From: Albimonas donghaensis
Lineage (GTDB): Bacteria; Pseudomonadota; Alphaproteobacteria; Rhodobacterales; Rhodobacteraceae
Assembly: GCF_900106695.1 (NCBI RefSeq)
Contig: NZ_FNMZ01000004.1
Location: forward strand, 310,001 to 374,000
Reading direction: 5' to 3'
DNA length: 64,000 bases
Shown here one piece after another: positions 25,695 through 35,774 of the stretch. How positions within the stretch are numbered: position 1 is the first letter of the stretch; every line of letters starts with the position of its first letter. The notes below the pieces were generated by a model that saw nothing but the letters and a program-made list of their open reading frames with translations, had not been told where the DNA came from and made no database searches. Made by a program: the position numbers and the translations under genes.

Positions 25695-26489
25695 ATGCGA
25701 TTCCCTCGGGTGCAGCCCCTCGGCGCCCGCCTCGCCCTGCGGCGGGCGCCGTTTTCAGCCTGGTTCACGGCATGGTTCGCGGCCTGGGCCTTGGCTGCGG
25801 GCCTCGCCGCCTTTCTTGCGGTCATGCCCGGCGGCGCGGCGGCGGGGGCGTGGACGGCGCGGGAAGGCGCCTCCTTCACCTCCATCAGCAACGGCATGGA
25901 CCCGGACGGACGCACCGGCTTTCGCCGCGACCTTTATTACGAGCATGGTTGGGCGGAGGCGGTGACCGTCGGCTTCAACGTCAATCAGCAGCAGACCTGG
26001 CATGACGAAGCCTTCTCGGGCCGGGTCGAAGGCTTCCTGCGCCAGCGTATCTGGGAGGGGGCGAAAGGCGACGTGGCGGCCGTGCAGGTGGAGTTCGGGG
26101 GCGGCATCGGCAAGGCCGAGATCGACGATCGCCCGGACAGCGCCGCGCGGGTCCTCTACGGCCGCGGCTTCGGCGGTCCGCTGGAAGGGGCATGGGTCGA
26201 GGGCTCGCTGGGCTGGCGGCGGGAGACCGGGGGCGACTCGGACCGGGCGCTGGCCGTGGCCGCGGCGGGGCTGCACCTGACCCGCGACACCATGGCGATG
26301 ACGGCGCTGGAGGCGGACATGCGCGGCGACCGCGCCTCGGAGGACTGGGAGGTGCTGCGTCTCACCGCCACCGTGGCGCATGAGTTCCGCCCCGGCGCCC
26401 GCATCGCCTTCCGGATGGCGACCCCGCTGATCGGCCGACGGATGGAGGAGGGCGTGAACCTGCGCATCGGAGTCTGGCGGAATTTCTGA
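25695..26489 (+). CDS. exported beta-rich protein of unknown function (outer-membrane-like)
   Basis: The 264-residue product has an N-terminal signal: arginines, then AAWALAAGLAAFLAVMPGGA ending near AAAGA. The mature part alternates polar and hydrophobic residues (RRDLYYEHGWAEAVTVGFNV, AAVQVEFGGGIGKAEI, EGAWVEGSLGWRRETGGDSD, VLRLTATVAHEFRPGARIAF) and ends with VNLRIGVWRNF, a terminal phenylalanine as in many outer-membrane barrels. I infer a small beta-barrel. A short AT-rich segment at 25638-25655 (CGCTTAACCATATTTGG) may be its promoter. No family name is recognised. Confidence 0.65.
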   Translation: MRFPRVQPLGARLALRRAPFSAWFTAWFAAWALAAGLAAFLAVMPGGAAAGAWTAREGASFTSISNGMDPDGRTGFRRDLYYEHGWAEAVTVGFNVNQQQTWHDEAFSGRVEGFLRQRIWEGAKGDVAAVQVEFGGGIGKAEIDDRPDSAARVLYGRGFGGPLEGAWVEGSLGWRRETGGDSDRALAVAAAGLHLTRDTMAMTALEADMRGDRASEDWEVLRLTATVAHEFRPGARIAFRMATPLIGRRMEEGVNLRIGVWRNF

Positions 26490-26596
26490 AGGCCTGCGCC
26501 GCGGCGCCCTCGGCCCTGGCGATGCCGGGATGGGGCGTCCCGCCCGGGCCCGGCCAACGACGGCTGCGCGCCGAACGTATCGACATTCCGGGCGGC

Positions 26597-26684
26597 GAGG
26601 CGGCGAGGCCGCGAGGCCGCGAGGCCGCGAGGCCGCGAGGCCGCGAGGCCGCGAGGCCGCGAGGCCGCGAGGCCGCGAGGCGGC
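26597..26684. repeat. 8-bp tandem repeat GAGGCCGC, 9 perfect copies flanked by variants
   Basis: GAGGCCGC is repeated exactly nine times from 26605 to 26676. The unit on each side (26597 and 26677) is GAGGCGGC, so a perfect core is bounded by the same variant at both ends. That pattern suggests slippage expansion of the core. Confidence 0.95.
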
Positions 26685-26830
26685 AGACCGCGCTCAGGTC
26701 CGTGGCGCAAGAGGGCTCGTCGCTCCGATTCGCGCAGTCGCCGGCCCCGCCCGCTGTCGCCGGCCCCAGCTTGCCTTGCTCGCTGGCCGCCTGCCCCGCC
26801 CCGCCCCGGCTCGCCCCGCCCCGGCTCGCC

Positions 26831-26920
26831 TTGCCTTGCCTTGCCTTGCCTTGCCTTGCCTTGCCTTGCCTTGCCTTGCCTTGCCTTGCCTTGCCTTGCC
26901 TTGCCTTGCCTTGCCTTGCC
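26831..26920. repeat. pentanucleotide microsatellite (TTGCC)18
   Basis: Eighteen perfect tandem copies of TTGCC run from 26831 to 26920 (GGCAA on the other strand). It is preceded by two copies of a CCCCGGCTCGCC-like unit. Pentamer arrays of this length are slippage-prone and in other bacteria drive phase variation; here no bordering gene clearly includes it. Confidence 0.97.
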
Positions 26921-27179
26921 TTGAGGATCCGCCACCTGGTCGAAACGCCAAGTCGAGAACAGCATGATCCCCGCCTTGAAGCGAAGATGCGCCCCAGGGG
27001 ACCGGCACGGGCTGTCCGCATGAAGACAGCCGCTCGGGCTTTTCACGGCCGCCGGTCCCATGTCCGAGCGGTCCGCGGCCCGGCCGTCACCGTCCTCAAG
27101 CGCGCATCTCGATCAGCCGCCCCCCCTGCGGGCCCAGGCGAGGCCCCCCAGGCTCACCCGGCCTCCCCCGAAACGCAAA

Positions 27180-27204
27180 CGGCCCGCCTGAAGGGGGCGG
27201 GCCG
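27180..27204 (-). terminator. terminator of lysK
   Basis: A perfect 9-bp stem (27180-27188 with 27196-27204) and 7-base loop is followed on the minus strand by TTTGCGTTT. It lies 55 bp beyond the lysK stop. Confidence 0.75.
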
Positions 27205-27259
27205 CGCAGGGTCTTCGGGATCGGCCCGCGCCCCCGAAACCGGGGACGGGACGGGCGGC

Positions 27260-28846
27260 TCAGGCGGCCGCCAGCAATTCCCCGGCCAGCGCGCGGTCGA
27301 TCAGGTCCGCCGTCTCCGTCACGCCATAAAGCGCCACGAAACCGCCGAAACGCGGGCCCTGGCTCGCGCCCAGAAGCACCTCGTAAAGCGCCTTGAACCA
27401 GTCGCGCAGCGGCTCGAACCCGTGGCCCTTGCCGATCTCGAACACCAGGTTCTGCAACTCCGCCGCATCGGCCTCGCCCTCCCAGCCCCGCAGCCGCGCG
27501 GCGAGGTCGGCCAGCGCCGCCCGCTCCCGCGCATCCGCCTCACGGAACACCTTCGAGGGCTTCACCTTGTCGTGGTAGTAGGCCACCGCCCGGCCCACCG
27601 CCGCGTCCAGTCCGGGATGCGTCTCCGGCGCGGCTTCCGGCGCATAGCGGCGGATGAAGCCCCAGAGCACCTCGCGGTCCTCCGCCCCCGACACCGAGGC
27701 GAGGTTCAGCAGCAGCGGGAAGCCCACCACCATGTCGTCCGCCGGCGGCCGCCCGTGATGGATATGCCAGGCCGGGTTCGACACCTGCCCCGACAGCTCC
27801 TGGTCCGGATAGGCGCGCAGGTGCTGGTGGTATTCCTCCACCGTCTTGGGGATCACGTCCCAGTGCAGGCGCTTGGCGGTCTTGGGCTTCTGGAACATGA
27901 ACAGCGACAGGCTCTCGGGCGAGGCGTAGGCCAGCCATTCCTCGATCGACAGCCCGTTGCCCTTGGACTTGGAGATCTTCTGCCCCTCGCCGTCGAGGAA
28001 CAGCTCATAGCCGTAAAGCTCCGGCGCCGGCCCGCCGACCGCCTTGCAGATCTTCAGCCCCAGCGCGGCCGAGGGGATCAGGTCCTTGCCGTGCATCTCG
28101 TAGTCGACGCCCAGCGCCATCCAGCGCATCGCCCAGTCGGGCTTCCACTGCAGCTTGCAGGCGCCCCCGGTGACCGGGATCTCCACCCGCTCGCCATCGG
28201 GCTCCTCATAGACGATCGTCCCCTTCTCCACGTTGCGCTCCAGCGTCGGGACCTGGAGGACGTGGCCGGTCTTCGGCGACACCGGCAGGAAGGGCGAATA
28301 GGTCGCCTGCCGTTCGGCCCGCAGGGAGGGGAGCATCACCTCCATCACCTTGTCGAACCGCTCGAGGATCTGCAGCAGGGCCGCGTCGAAGCGCCCCTCG
28401 CGGTAATAGTCGGTGGAGGAGGCGAATTCGTAGTCGAAGCCGAAATCGTCCAGAAACGCGCGCAGGCGGGCGTTGTTATGCGCGCCGAAGCTGGGATGCG
28501 TGCCGAACGGATCCCGCACCCGGGTCAGGGGCAGGTTGAGATCCTCTTCCAGCATCTCGCGGTTGGGCACGTTGGTCGGCGCCTTGCGCAGGCCGTCCAT
28601 GTCGTCGGAGAAGCACAGCAGGCGGGTCGGGATGTCGGAGATCGCCTCGAACGCCCGGCGCACCATGGTGGTGCGGGCGACCTCCCCGAAGGTGCCGATA
28701 TGCGGCAGGCCCGAGGGGCCGTAGCCGGTCTCGAACAGGACATAGCCCTTTTCGGGCGCCTTTTTCTCGAACCGTTTGACGAGTTTGCGCGCCTCTTCGA
28801 ACGGCCAGGCCTTGGAGGCGAGGGCGGCGGCGCGCAGCTCGGACAT
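27260..28846 (-). CDS. lysK: lysyl-tRNA synthetase, class I
   Basis: This is the archaeal-type class I LysRS, which replaces the class II enzyme in most alphaproteobacteria. From ATG 28846 (GAAGGA about 9 bases upstream) the product is 528 residues. The HIGH-equivalent PHIG is at residues 48-51 within [15 protein letters not shown], and the KMSKS-equivalent KISKS at 290-294 ([16 protein letters not shown]). The C-terminal half is the alpha-helix-cage anticodon domain. A 16-residue in-frame extension to 28894 exists but its sequence is not conserved-looking. The gene is monocistronic, with its own terminator. Confidence 0.97.
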   Translation of the reverse strand: MSELRAAALASKAWPFEEARKLVKRFEKKAPEKGYVLFETGYGPSGLPHIGTFGEVARTTMVRRAFEAISDIPTRLLCFSDDMDGLRKAPTNVPNREMLEEDLNLPLTRVRDPFGTHPSFGAHNNARLRAFLDDFGFDYEFASSTDYYREGRFDAALLQILERFDKVMEVMLPSLRAERQATYSPFLPVSPKTGHVLQVPTLERNVEKGTIVYEEPDGERVEIPVTGGACKLQWKPDWAMRWMALGVDYEMHGKDLIPSAALGLKICKAVGGPAPELYGYELFLDGEGQKISKSKGNGLSIEEWLAYASPESLSLFMFQKPKTAKRLHWDVIPKTVEEYHQHLRAYPDQELSGQVSNPAWHIHHGRPPADDMVVGFPLLLNLASVSGAEDREVLWGFIRRYAPEAAPETHPGLDAAVGRAVAYYHDKVKPSKVFREADARERAALADLAARLRGWEGEADAAELQNLVFEIGKGHGFEPLRDWFKALYEVLLGASQGPRFGGFVALYGVTETADLIDRALAGELLAAA

Positions 28847-29166
28847 GATGACGGTCCTTCGAGAAAGAAACGGGATTTCGCAGGCGCCCCCCATACGGCC
28901 GCCCCGCCCCGCCCGTCAACTGCGCGTTGCGCGCAGGGGGCGCAGCGGGCGGTGGGGGCGGCGGGGTGAGCGGGCGGCGAAACCGGCCCCCCCGCGCGGA
29001 CCCGCCCCCGGCGGCGTCCCCCGGCCCCATGCCCCGGGGGGGGAGAGCGCGCGCGCCGCAGCCTCCGCGCCTTGCCGGGGCCGGGGGGCGCGCCCTATGT
29101 TCCGTGCGACGCGCCGCGGCGCCCGGCCTCCGGGCGCGCCCAACGACCATCTCGCACGAGGCTCCC
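28847..29166. other. GC-rich intergenic region between lysK and TerB-like gene
   Basis: This 320-bp gap lies between divergent genes and must carry both promoters. It consists of G and C runs, and I see no clear boxes, palindromes or small genes. Confidence 0.5.
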
Positions 29167-29607
29167 ATGTCCCTGTTCACGCCCCAGGACGCGCTTGTCG
29201 CGACCATGGTGACCACCTCCGCCGCCGATGAGCGGATCAGCTCGAACGAGCTGCTGTCGATCGAGCGCACGGTGGCGGCCCTGCCCGCCTTCGCGGGCTA
29301 CGACAAGGATCGGCTGGCCTATGTGACGCGGACCGTGTTCGACATGCTGTCGGAGGATGACGGGCTGGACGCCATCCTGGGCATGATCATCGAGGCCCTG
29401 CCCCGCGCGCTGAACGAAACCGCCTACGCCTTCGCCTGCGATCTGGCGGCGGCGGACGGCACGGTGAAGATGACCGAGCTGCGCTGGCTGGAGATGCTGC
29501 GCCACGAGCTGGGCGTCGGTCGTCTGGCCGCGGCGGCGATCGAGCGCGGCGCCCGCGCCCGCCACCAGCGCATCCCCGAAGAGCCGGCGGAGAGCGTCGA
29601 GCTCTGA
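29167..29607 (+). CDS. TerB-like tellurite resistance domain protein
   Basis: The 146-residue all-helical protein matches the TerB fold: FTPQDALVATMVTTSAADER, SSNELLSIERTVAALPAF, ALNETAYAFACDLAAADGTV and LRWLEMLRHELGV. The acidic ADER and AADGTV motifs mirror the two halves that bind metal in TerB. Stand-alone TerB proteins are common in alphaproteobacteria, usually without a ter operon, and their role is unclear. ATG 29167 has a GAGG site about 6 bases upstream. No other ter gene is present here. Confidence 0.88.
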   Translation: MSLFTPQDALVATMVTTSAADERISSNELLSIERTVAALPAFAGYDKDRLAYVTRTVFDMLSEDDGLDAILGMIIEALPRALNETAYAFACDLAAADGTVKMTELRWLEMLRHELGVGRLAAAAIERGARARHQRIPEEPAESVEL

Positions 29608-29791
29608 TCCGCGGAAACGTCCCGGTCGGGCGCGGTTTCGGGGGGCGGAAGCCGGCCCTCGACCCGCCCGCGAGTGGCGGCGCGGCGCCGGGCCGGCCCT
29701 GCGAGGGGGCGCCGAGGGGCGCCGTCTCCCGCGGCCGAGGACGCCGCCCAGAAGACAAGCGGGCGGATCATCCGGTGGATAGGCCGGCGGG

Positions 29792-31891
29792 TCAGTAGGC
29801 CGCCGCCCAGCCCCGGACCATCTTGCGCTCCATCTCCCGCGCCCGGCCGAGCCAGCCGCGCGAGGGGCCGGAATCGTTGGTGTCGGCGAGACTGTCGCGC
29901 CGGGCCAGGTCTTCCGAGAAAATGGCGAAGGCCAGTTTCCGCCCCGAGGCGGCGTCGATGTAGCCCGCCAGCCCCCGCACGAAATACATGGTGCCGGTCT
30001 TGGCCACGGCCGAGGCGGAGGCCGGGACCTTGGTCTCGCCCTTGCGCGGGTCGAGCCGGTATTCCTTGATCAGCGGACGCAGCGCGCCGGCGCGCGCGCG
30101 GCCGTCGCCGAACCGCTCCACCGCCCGCAGGAACGCGGCGGTGGCGACGGGGCTGACCCGGCTGTCCTCCGACAGGCCCGAATGGTTGCGCAGGTCGAGC
30201 GCGATCCCCGACGCGGGCCCGGCGGCGTCGGGCGTCTTCGAAAGCCCCGCGGCCGAGACCGGGCCCGCGACCCGCGCCGGCCCCGCGGCGGCGCCCCGGG
30301 CCAACATGGTCGCGGCGATCCCCGCCGACAGCGCCGGACGCGCGGACCCCGGCCCGGCCAAGGCCAGCCCGGCGCCGGAGCCGCCCATGCCGGTGGCCGG
30401 CCCCGCGCCCGCGCCCGCGCTCGCGCTCGCGACCCGCAGCGGCGCTTCGGGCGCGGCGGGCGGCGGCGACGAAAGCCCCGCCCCCGCCGCGGCCCGCGAC
30501 CGGGCCCAGCGCGACATGGCGGCCCCGCTCTCGGCCAGGTCGCGGGCCGGGCCGACACGCGATGCGGTGGCGCCCAGGCCCACCGCCTCGGCGGTCAGGT
30601 TGGTCGAGTATTTCAGCATGTCCTGCACGATGGGCGCGAGCTCCCGGCTCCGGCGCAGGGCGAGGGTGACGCCGCCGCCGGGGGCGGCGTCGGTCTCGGG
30701 CGCCGGCAGGTCCAGCCCGGCGCCGGCGGCGAAGCTGCGGAACACCTCCGCCGCGTGCAGCGCGGGCCGGCGCACCGGCAGCCAGCGCTGGCCGTCCTTG
30801 CCCAGCGCCCCGGAGGCGACGGTCCAGACCTCCCGCGCCGGCTCGTCGCGCCGCTCGAACGCGCCCCGCGCGGGCGCGCCGAGCCCGATCGCCACCCGCT
30901 GCGCGGCGGTGCGGGACCGGGCGCCGCGGGCCTCCATGCTCAGCTCATAGCCGCCCGTCCCGCGCTCCCACGCGAAGAGCACGCGGTTGAAATCCAGGTT
31001 CAGCGCCGAGACGGAGGGGTTGTAGGACGCCTCCTCCGGCTGTTCGGGGTCGATATAGGGGATCGAGGGCCAGCCCGAGACGTCGGCCACGAAGCGGCCG
31101 GACACCTGCTGGAGCCCCCTTGCGCGGGCCTGGGCGGCGAGTTCGGCCAGCGCGTCGGTGTCAAGCTCCGGATCCCCCGCGCCGACCAGCGCGAGGTCGC
31201 CCGCGACCCGGCCGTTGACGGGGGCGGCGGAGGCCTGGATCCGGGTCTCGAACCGGTGCTCGGGCCCCAGCGTCTCCAGCGCGTAGGCGGCGGAGAACAG
31301 CTTGGCGACGGAGGCCGGGGGGAAGGCGCCGTCGCCCTCGCGGGTCTCCAGAAGCTCGCCGGTTTCGAGGTCCATGAGCGCGAAGCCGATGCGCCCGGTC
31401 AGGCGGGCGGAGGCGGCGACGGGGGCCGCGATCTCCAGCGCGCGGGCGGGGGCCTCGGCGCGGGGCGAGCGGCCGCCGGCGACCGCGGAGGCCTCCTTGG
31501 CCGTGGTGGGCTTCGAGACGATGGCGAGCGAGGCCTGCATGGCCGCGGGCCGCGCGGCGCCGGGGCTGGGGCGCGGCGGCGGAGGGGCGGCGCGGCTCGG
31601 CGCCTCGGCCGCCGCGGGCGCGGGGGCGAGCAGCAGGGCCGCGCCCATGCCCGCCCCGAATCCCGGAGCCAGCGCCGGCGCCGCGGCGAGGCCCAGCGAC
31701 AGCAGCGCCGCGCCGGCGCCCCGGCCCCGGCCCCGACGGAAGGGCCCGGCGAGATCCGGCGCATGGCCGCCCCCCGGGCGCGAAAACGCCCCCGGCGACA
31801 GCGCGGCAGGCGTGATGGCGGCGGCTCGGACCCGGCGCCCGAAAGCGCGGAAGGCCCCGAAAGCGCGGAAGGCTTGGACGAGGTGCGTCAT
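29792..31891 (-). CDS. dacB: D-alanyl-D-alanine carboxypeptidase/endopeptidase (PBP4, peptidase S13)
   Basis: PBP4 trims and cleaves peptidoglycan cross-links in the periplasm. The three active-site motifs are present: SVAK at 194-197 (PPASVAKLFSAAY), STN at 429-431 (MLKYSTNLTAE) and KTG at 631-633 (AKTGTMYFVRG). At 699 residues it is much longer than the usual 450-520. The first 150 residues are low-complexity (arginine-rich, then an Ala/Pro signal-like segment LLSLGLAAAPALAPGFGAG). An Ala/Gly/Pro-rich insertion of about 95 residues (470-565) sits between STN and KTG. The true start may be later than ATG 31891, but a signal peptide must lie near residues 60-95. It is a lone gene. Confidence 0.93.
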   Translation of the reverse strand: MTHLVQAFRAFGAFRAFGRRVRAAAITPAALSPGAFSRPGGGHAPDLAGPFRRGRGRGAGAALLSLGLAAAPALAPGFGAGMGAALLLAPAPAAAEAPSRAAPPPPRPSPGAARPAAMQASLAIVSKPTTAKEASAVAGGRSPRAEAPARALEIAAPVAASARLTGRIGFALMDLETGELLETREGDGAFPPASVAKLFSAAYALETLGPEHRFETRIQASAAPVNGRVAGDLALVGAGDPELDTDALAELAAQARARGLQQVSGRFVADVSGWPSIPYIDPEQPEEASYNPSVSALNLDFNRVLFAWERGTGGYELSMEARGARSRTAAQRVAIGLGAPARGAFERRDEPAREVWTVASGALGKDGQRWLPVRRPALHAAEVFRSFAAGAGLDLPAPETDAAPGGGVTLALRRSRELAPIVQDMLKYSTNLTAEAVGLGATASRVGPARDLAESGAAMSRWARSRAAAGAGLSSPPPAAPEAPLRVASASAGAGAGPATGMGGSGAGLALAGPGSARPALSAGIAATMLARGAAAGPARVAGPVSAAGLSKTPDAAGPASGIALDLRNHSGLSEDSRVSPVATAAFLRAVERFGDGRARAGALRPLIKEYRLDPRKGETKVPASASAVAKTGTMYFVRGLAGYIDAASGRKLAFAIFSEDLARRDSLADTNDSGPSRGWLGRAREMERKMVRGWAAAY

Positions 31892-32074
31892 GATCGGGGC
31901 GCGCCCCTCTCCTCATCTGCGTGGGGATGGCGGGGGGAAGACATGCGATTGGCTGCGTCTGCTCGGGCGCGAGTGTGCCCGAAACGCGGCGCACGCTCAA
32001 GCTTCCCGTTGCGCATCAGGCGGTTCCGGCCCGCGGCTCAGACGGCGCTTCCGCCTGCCGGAAGGGCGCTTCGG

Positions 32075-32695
32075 TCAGTCCGCGGGGCCGCCGCGCGTCG
32101 GCCAGCGCCCCGCGGCCCGGATGCGGGTGGAGGAGTGGTCCGACATCGCCCCGCCCGCCATCGCCCAGGCCGGGGCCTGGCGCAGGGCGAGCGCGCCCTC
32201 GGACCCCGCCGGCAGCCGCGCGGAGGCGAAGCGCCGCGCCATGGGCGAGAGCCCCGCGCGAAGCTGGGCGCCCGGACGCCCCAGCACGCCGATGGGGGTC
32301 GTGCGGGCGATCTCGGCCCAACGGTCCCAGCGGTGGAAGGCGGCGAGATTGTCCGCACCCATCAGCCACACGAAGCGCACGCCCGGATAGCGGGCGCGCA
32401 GGCTGCGCAGGGTGCGGGCGGTGTAGCGGGCGCCGAGCCGGGCCTCGATATCGGTGATCTCGACCCGCGGGTGGCGCATGACGGCCCGGCAGGCCTCCAT
32501 GCGCAACGCGAGGTCGGCCGGCCCGCGGGCCTTGAGCGGGTTGCCGGGCGAGACCAGCCACCACACGCGGTCCAGCCGGAACCGGGCCAGCGCCTGGCGG
32601 GTGATATGCACATGGCCGGGATGCGGCGGGTCGAAGGAGCCGCCGAGCAGCCCCACCCGCAGTCCCGGAACCGCCCTGGGAAATCCCTGGAACAC
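32075..32695 (-). CDS. nadD: nicotinate-nucleotide adenylyltransferase
   Basis: NadD adenylates nicotinate mononucleotide to deamido-NAD in NAD synthesis. The nucleotidyltransferase motif [14 protein letters not shown] (His25, His28 from the chosen start) and the late SSTRIRAAG (ISSTxIR motif) are clear. I choose GTG 32695: GGAGG lies 10 bases upstream and the 206-residue product has the normal length. An ATG at 32824 would add 43 unconserved residues and abuts a palindrome with no ribosome site. The gene is divergent from the MarR-GNAT gene, and the operators between them could affect both. Confidence 0.93.
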   Translation of the reverse strand: MFQGFPRAVPGLRVGLLGGSFDPPHPGHVHITRQALARFRLDRVWWLVSPGNPLKARGPADLALRMEACRAVMRHPRVEITDIEARLGARYTARTLRSLRARYPGVRFVWLMGADNLAAFHRWDRWAEIARTTPIGVLGRPGAQLRAGLSPMARRFASARLPAGSEGALALRQAPAWAMAGGAMSDHSSTRIRAAGRWPTRGGPAD

Positions 32696-32824
32696 GCCGG
32701 CTGGTCCTCCCTTTCGGGCCCGATCCTGTCGCCGGGGCGCCGCTGGGTGGTTTGTCGCCAGAGCCCGCGGCGGTGTCAATCGAGCGGCGCGGAGCGGCCG
32801 GGCGGACTTGCGGCCGCGGACCAT

Positions 32825-32838
32825 CTGACTTAAGTCAG
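32825..32838. promoter_or_regulatory. palindromic operator candidate 1 (CTGACTTAAGTCAG)
   Basis: This is a perfect 14-bp palindrome 49 bp before the MarR-GNAT start codon. Together with a second, related site whose centre is 23 bp away (about two helical turns), it fits a dimeric winged-helix repressor binding on one DNA face, probably the adjacent MarR-type protein. Confidence 0.75.
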
Positions 32839-32846
32839 AAACTATT

Positions 32847-32862
32847 CCTGACCTGAGTCAGG
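32847..32862. promoter_or_regulatory. palindromic operator candidate 2 (CCTGAC-CTGA-GTCAGG)
   Basis: Six-base arms CCTGAC and GTCAGG surround a 4-base centre; the core TGAC...GTCA is shared with site 1. The AT-rich stretch between the sites (AGAAACTATTCC) could hold the -10 element of the MarR-GNAT promoter, which would place both operators across the promoter. Confidence 0.75.
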
Positions 32863-32887
32863 CAATCGGCTGCCCCGGAGACGGACG

Positions 32888-33853
32888 ATGCCCCAGGATC
32901 ACGCCCCCGAGACGCCCCCCGCCGATCCGCCCCCCGCCGATCCGGGCGACATCGCCCGCTTGCGCCGCTTCAACCGCGCCGCCACCAGCGCGGCGGGAGT
33001 GCTGGACGCCTCCTTCCTCGGGCGCGGGCGGCCGCTGGGCGAATCGCGGATGCTCCACGCGCTCGGCCCCGACGGGGACGAGGTCGGCGCGGCGCGGGCG
33101 CGGCTGGGGCTCGATTCGGGCCTGGCCTCGCGCCTGCTGCGCTCGCTCGAGGCGGAGGGGCTGATCGAGACCGTCCGCCACCCCGAGGACGGGCGCCGCC
33201 GGATCGCCCGCCCCACGGCCCGCGGCCGGGCCGAATTCGCGGCCTATGAGCGGCTGTCCGACGCCCACGCCTCGGCGACCATCGCCCGGTTCGGACGGGC
33301 CGCGCCGGACCTGCTGGCGGCGATGGACCGGCTCGCCTGCGCGCTGGGGGCGGATCGGATCGCCCTGCGCGTGGCCGACCCGGAAAGCCCCGAGGCCAAG
33401 GCCTGCATGGCCGCCTATTACGCGGAGCTGGACCGCCGCTTCGCCTCGGGCTTCGACGTGGACAGTTCCGGCGACCCGGAGGCCGCGTCGATGCGGGCGC
33501 CGCGCGGCGCGTTCCTGCTGGCCGAGTTCGACGGCGCCGCCATCGGCTGCGCCGGGCTCGCGGGGCCGGAGGCCGCGCCCTCCGAGGGGGGGGACGGCGA
33601 ACAGGACGCCGGGCGCACCGGGGAGATCAAGCGGGTCTGGATCGCCCCGCAGGCCCGCGGGCTGGGCCTGTCGCGCCGGCTGATGAGCCTGGCCGAGGAC
33701 GTGGCGCGGGGGCTCGGCATGACCCGCCTGCGGCTCGACACCAACGGCGCGCTGACCGAAGCCGCAGCGCTCTATCGCCGGATGGGCTGGCGCGAGATCG
33801 AACGCTACAACGACAACCCCTATGCGGAGCTGTTCTTCGACAAACCGCTCTGA
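32888..33853 (+). CDS. bifunctional MarR-type regulator / GNAT acetyltransferase
   Basis: The 321-residue protein joins two domains. Residues 22-140 form a MarR winged helix: LRRFNRAATSAAGVLDASFL, the helix-turn-helix at ARARLGLDSGLASRLLRSLE and a wing with DGRRR at 101-105. Residues 155-321 form a GNAT domain with GEIKRVWIAPQARGLGLSRR (acetyl-CoA loop Q255-ARGLG) and LRLDTNGALTEAAALYRRMG. MarR-GNAT fusions are widespread, and the acetylation target is usually unknown. The paired palindromes just upstream suggest autoregulation. A run of EGGDGEQDAG around 233-242 is a flexible insert before GNAT motif A. Confidence 0.9.
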   Translation: MPQDHAPETPPADPPPADPGDIARLRRFNRAATSAAGVLDASFLGRGRPLGESRMLHALGPDGDEVGAARARLGLDSGLASRLLRSLEAEGLIETVRHPEDGRRRIARPTARGRAEFAAYERLSDAHASATIARFGRAAPDLLAAMDRLACALGADRIALRVADPESPEAKACMAAYYAELDRRFASGFDVDSSGDPEAASMRAPRGAFLLAEFDGAAIGCAGLAGPEAAPSEGGDGEQDAGRTGEIKRVWIAPQARGLGLSRRLMSLAEDVARGLGMTRLRLDTNGALTEAAALYRRMGWREIERYNDNPYAELFFDKPL

Positions 33854-34082
33854 CGCGCGCGCCTTCCGACGTTCCGAAGCCGCGGCCCCGACGGCTCGCC
33901 CGGCCGCGCCCGCGCGCCGCCGCGGCGCGTCCCCGGATGCGCCCGGCCGCACGGTTTCCCGGCCCCTGCGTCACCACAGGACCCCCAGGGCCCCGAAACC
34001 GCCCCCCGACGCCATTGCACCGCCCCCGCGCCCTAGGTAGAACCCCGCGCGAAACCCCTAGGCTGCGAGAGGATCGAGGACC

Positions 34083-35750
<1,668 letters not shown>

Positions 35751-35774
35751 TCGGCGCGCGGGGGCGGGCGCGGG

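Larger units (their letters stand above)
26490..27259. other. 770-bp gene-free region with two simple-sequence tracts
   Basis: No gene with a ribosome site and plausible composition is seen here. The region holds an octamer tract (26597-26684), a pentamer tract (26831-26920), the terminator of lysK (27180-27204) and GC-rich spacer. All frames crossing the tracts are open merely because the repeats lack stop codons. Confidence 0.7.

Noticed and set aside
26694-27061. Minus-strand frames with repeated KARQG that look like a phase-variable gene
   Set aside because: The repeats come from the (GGCAA) tract in any frame. No convincing signal, ribosome site or conserved N-terminus is seen in any of the three frames.
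26522-28969. An 815-residue open frame on the plus strand crossing the microsatellites and lysK
   Set aside because: It is antisense to lysK, and the octamer and pentamer repeats are open in all frames.
32075-32824. NadD starting at ATG 32824
   Set aside because: That ATG abuts the operator palindrome without a ribosome site, while GTG 32695 has GGAGG upstream and gives the usual length.
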